Positions 6,849-7,731 of a stretch of DNA of 7,731 bases are shown here, piece after piece. The stretch's first letter is position 1, and every line of letters begins with the position of its first letter. The notes beneath the pieces were generated by a model. It saw nothing but the letters and a program-made list of their open reading frames with translations. It was not told the origin of the DNA and did not search any database. Made by a program: the position numbers and the translations under genes. The stretch is from Kiritimatiellia bacterium (GTDB lineage: Bacteria > Verrucomicrobiota > Kiritimatiellia > RFP12 > UBA1067), in the NCBI GenBank assembly GCA_017385345.1, contig JAFNRY010000097.1:1-7731 (forward strand). Direction: 5' to 3'.

Positions 6849-7731
6849 TTACTTGAATACGACCATGATTCCCTTGCGCCCGCGCTTTTTGAAAACAATG
6901 GATTTGCCGTCCTCCGACAAAGCGGCTTCAACGCCCGTCGCATTGATCAAATCGGACCGCTCGATAGGATTGAACGTGCTATCGCTTGGACTGCCGTTGG
7001 AACCCAGAACACGGAAACCGGTGCTCGCGGAGAATGTCGCCGTCGTGCCGGTCCACCCGGTGAAATCGAAGGCGAGTTTCGCCCCCTCGGCAAGGCACAC
7101 ATAGCGAGGCGGATCGTCGAAACCTTCCGCTACCATGAATTTCAAAGTCGCGCCGCCGAACACGCGCAAATCGAATTTCGGATTCATCGCGCCGCGCCGG
7201 TACTGCAAAGTCTGCCCGGCCGGAACCATAAGCGACGAAAGGCAGACTTCTACATTGTCGATGCCTATGCTGCCGGTGGACCCCGACTGCGTTCTCGGAT
7301 TCTGCTCGAGACGGAACACACATGTCGTGTTCTCCTGGAGATTGGTCCAATTCCACGATGACGATTCTCCGCTATTTGAAGGAACGGTTTGGGAGCTGCC
7401 ACTCAGCACTTTGCCGTCTTGCAAAGCAACATAGCGGAATCCGCCTTTTGTAGCGGTATTCAAGCGCTGGAAAAACCGCGCTTTGCAAGAATAACTGCCA
7501 GGAACAGGATAAACGCGCTGTTCGATGCTGTTTATCTTGCCCGATCCGTACGCCGCCTCGTCGAGATACACCGAAATATTTCCGGTCGAACCGTGTTTGT
7601 TATTGTCGTTGAATGTGCCGACGCCGTTCGACGTGCCGGCGGAAAAAGTCCATCCGGCGGGGAAACCGGCGTCCTCGTCCATTTCTTCGAAATCTCCGTT
7701 GTGGAGAATATTGACGGCGGCGGCGGCGGTC
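6849..7731 (-). CDS. Secreted protein with N-terminal carbohydrate-binding-like jelly roll, 5' partial
   Basis: The frame is open past the ATG at 7680-7682 to the window edge, giving ...TAAAAVNILHNGDFEE before it. So that ATG is internal and the true start is off the right end. The Ala run just before VNILHNGDFE looks like the end of a signal peptide, so probably only a few tens of residues are missing. NGDFEE...PAGWTF at the beginning and IDNVEVCL about 150 residues later are the usual edge strands of galactose-binding-like (CBM_4_9 or DUF642-type) beta-sandwiches. The C-terminal ~125 residues (VPAGQTLQYRRGAM, VFGGATLKFMV, GAKLAFDFTGWTGT) look like all-beta, beta-helix-type surface sequence. 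The protein ends in KKRGRKGIMVVFK with no PEP-CTERM, LPXTG or porin barrel signal. GC content is visibly lower than in the other genes. It stops 32 bases before the McsA/B-like gene on the same strand. A role in polysaccharide binding at the cell surface is inferred; the specific family is unknown. Confidence 0.78.
   Translation of the reverse strand, partial: TAAAAVNILHNGDFEEMDEDAGFPAGWTFSAGTSNGVGTFNDNNKHGSTGNISVYLDEAAYGSGKINSIEQRVYPVPGSYSCKARFFQRLNTATKGGFRYVALQDGKVLSGSSQTVPSNSGESSSWNWTNLQENTTCVFRLEQNPRTQSGSTGSIGIDNVEVCLSSLMVPAGQTLQYRRGAMNPKFDLRVFGGATLKFMVAEGFDDPPRYVCLAEGAKLAFDFTGWTGTTATFSASTGFRVLGSNGSPSDSTFNPIERSDLINATGVEAALSEDGKSIVFKKRGRKGIMVVFK

Noticed and set aside
7715..7730. GGC/GCC repeat at the right edge as a microsatellite
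   Set aside because: It is in frame as an Ala run at the probable end of a signal peptide, and too short and too near the edge to call a repeat.

Overview
The window is GC-rich, densely packed bacterial chromosome with five protein-coding genes. One is on the plus strand at the left edge and four are on the minus strand. I see no RNA gene, mobile element, CRISPR array or phage gene. A PVC-superphylum bacterium, perhaps Kiritimatiellota, Lentisphaerota or Verrucomicrobiota, fits best. The reasons are a McsA/McsB-like gene beside clpC in a non-Firmicute-looking background, an isolated gspF, and a secreted NGDFE-type surface protein. This assignment is an inference of low to moderate confidence.

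Layout from left to right. Positions 2-1123 (+) hold an RlmI-type 23S rRNA cytosine-5 methyltransferase whose first ~20 residues lie off the left edge. Its 3' end overlaps by 41 bp, tail to tail, a minus-strand gene of unknown function (1083-2057; perhaps a DUF6930/DUF7309-like protein). That gene is joined by an ATGA stop/start overlap to an upstream gspF/pilC-type inner-membrane platform gene (2054-3253). A 93-bp gap follows, containing a 20-codon ORF with a good ribosome binding site. Next come clpC (3347-5836), an AAA+ unfoldase, and a 327-residue gene (5833-6816) joined to it by a GTGA overlap. The right edge (6849-7731) carries a secreted protein with a carbohydrate-binding-like jelly roll, whose start is just off the window.

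The most interesting locus is 5833-6816. In many bacteria clpC is preceded by mcsA (zinc-finger activator) and mcsB (protein-arginine kinase that tags proteins for ClpCP). Here one gene replaces both. It has a McsA-like CxxC...CxxC finger, a low-complexity linker, and then only the C-terminal half of McsB. The half carrying the kinase signatures is absent and the remaining catalytic loop is altered, so it is probably a pseudokinase-type adaptor. In parallel, the ClpC N-domain keeps the glutamate of one phospho-arginine pocket but has cysteine at the other. Together these suggest a ClpC adaptor system that has lost arginine-phosphorylating activity while keeping its docking modules.
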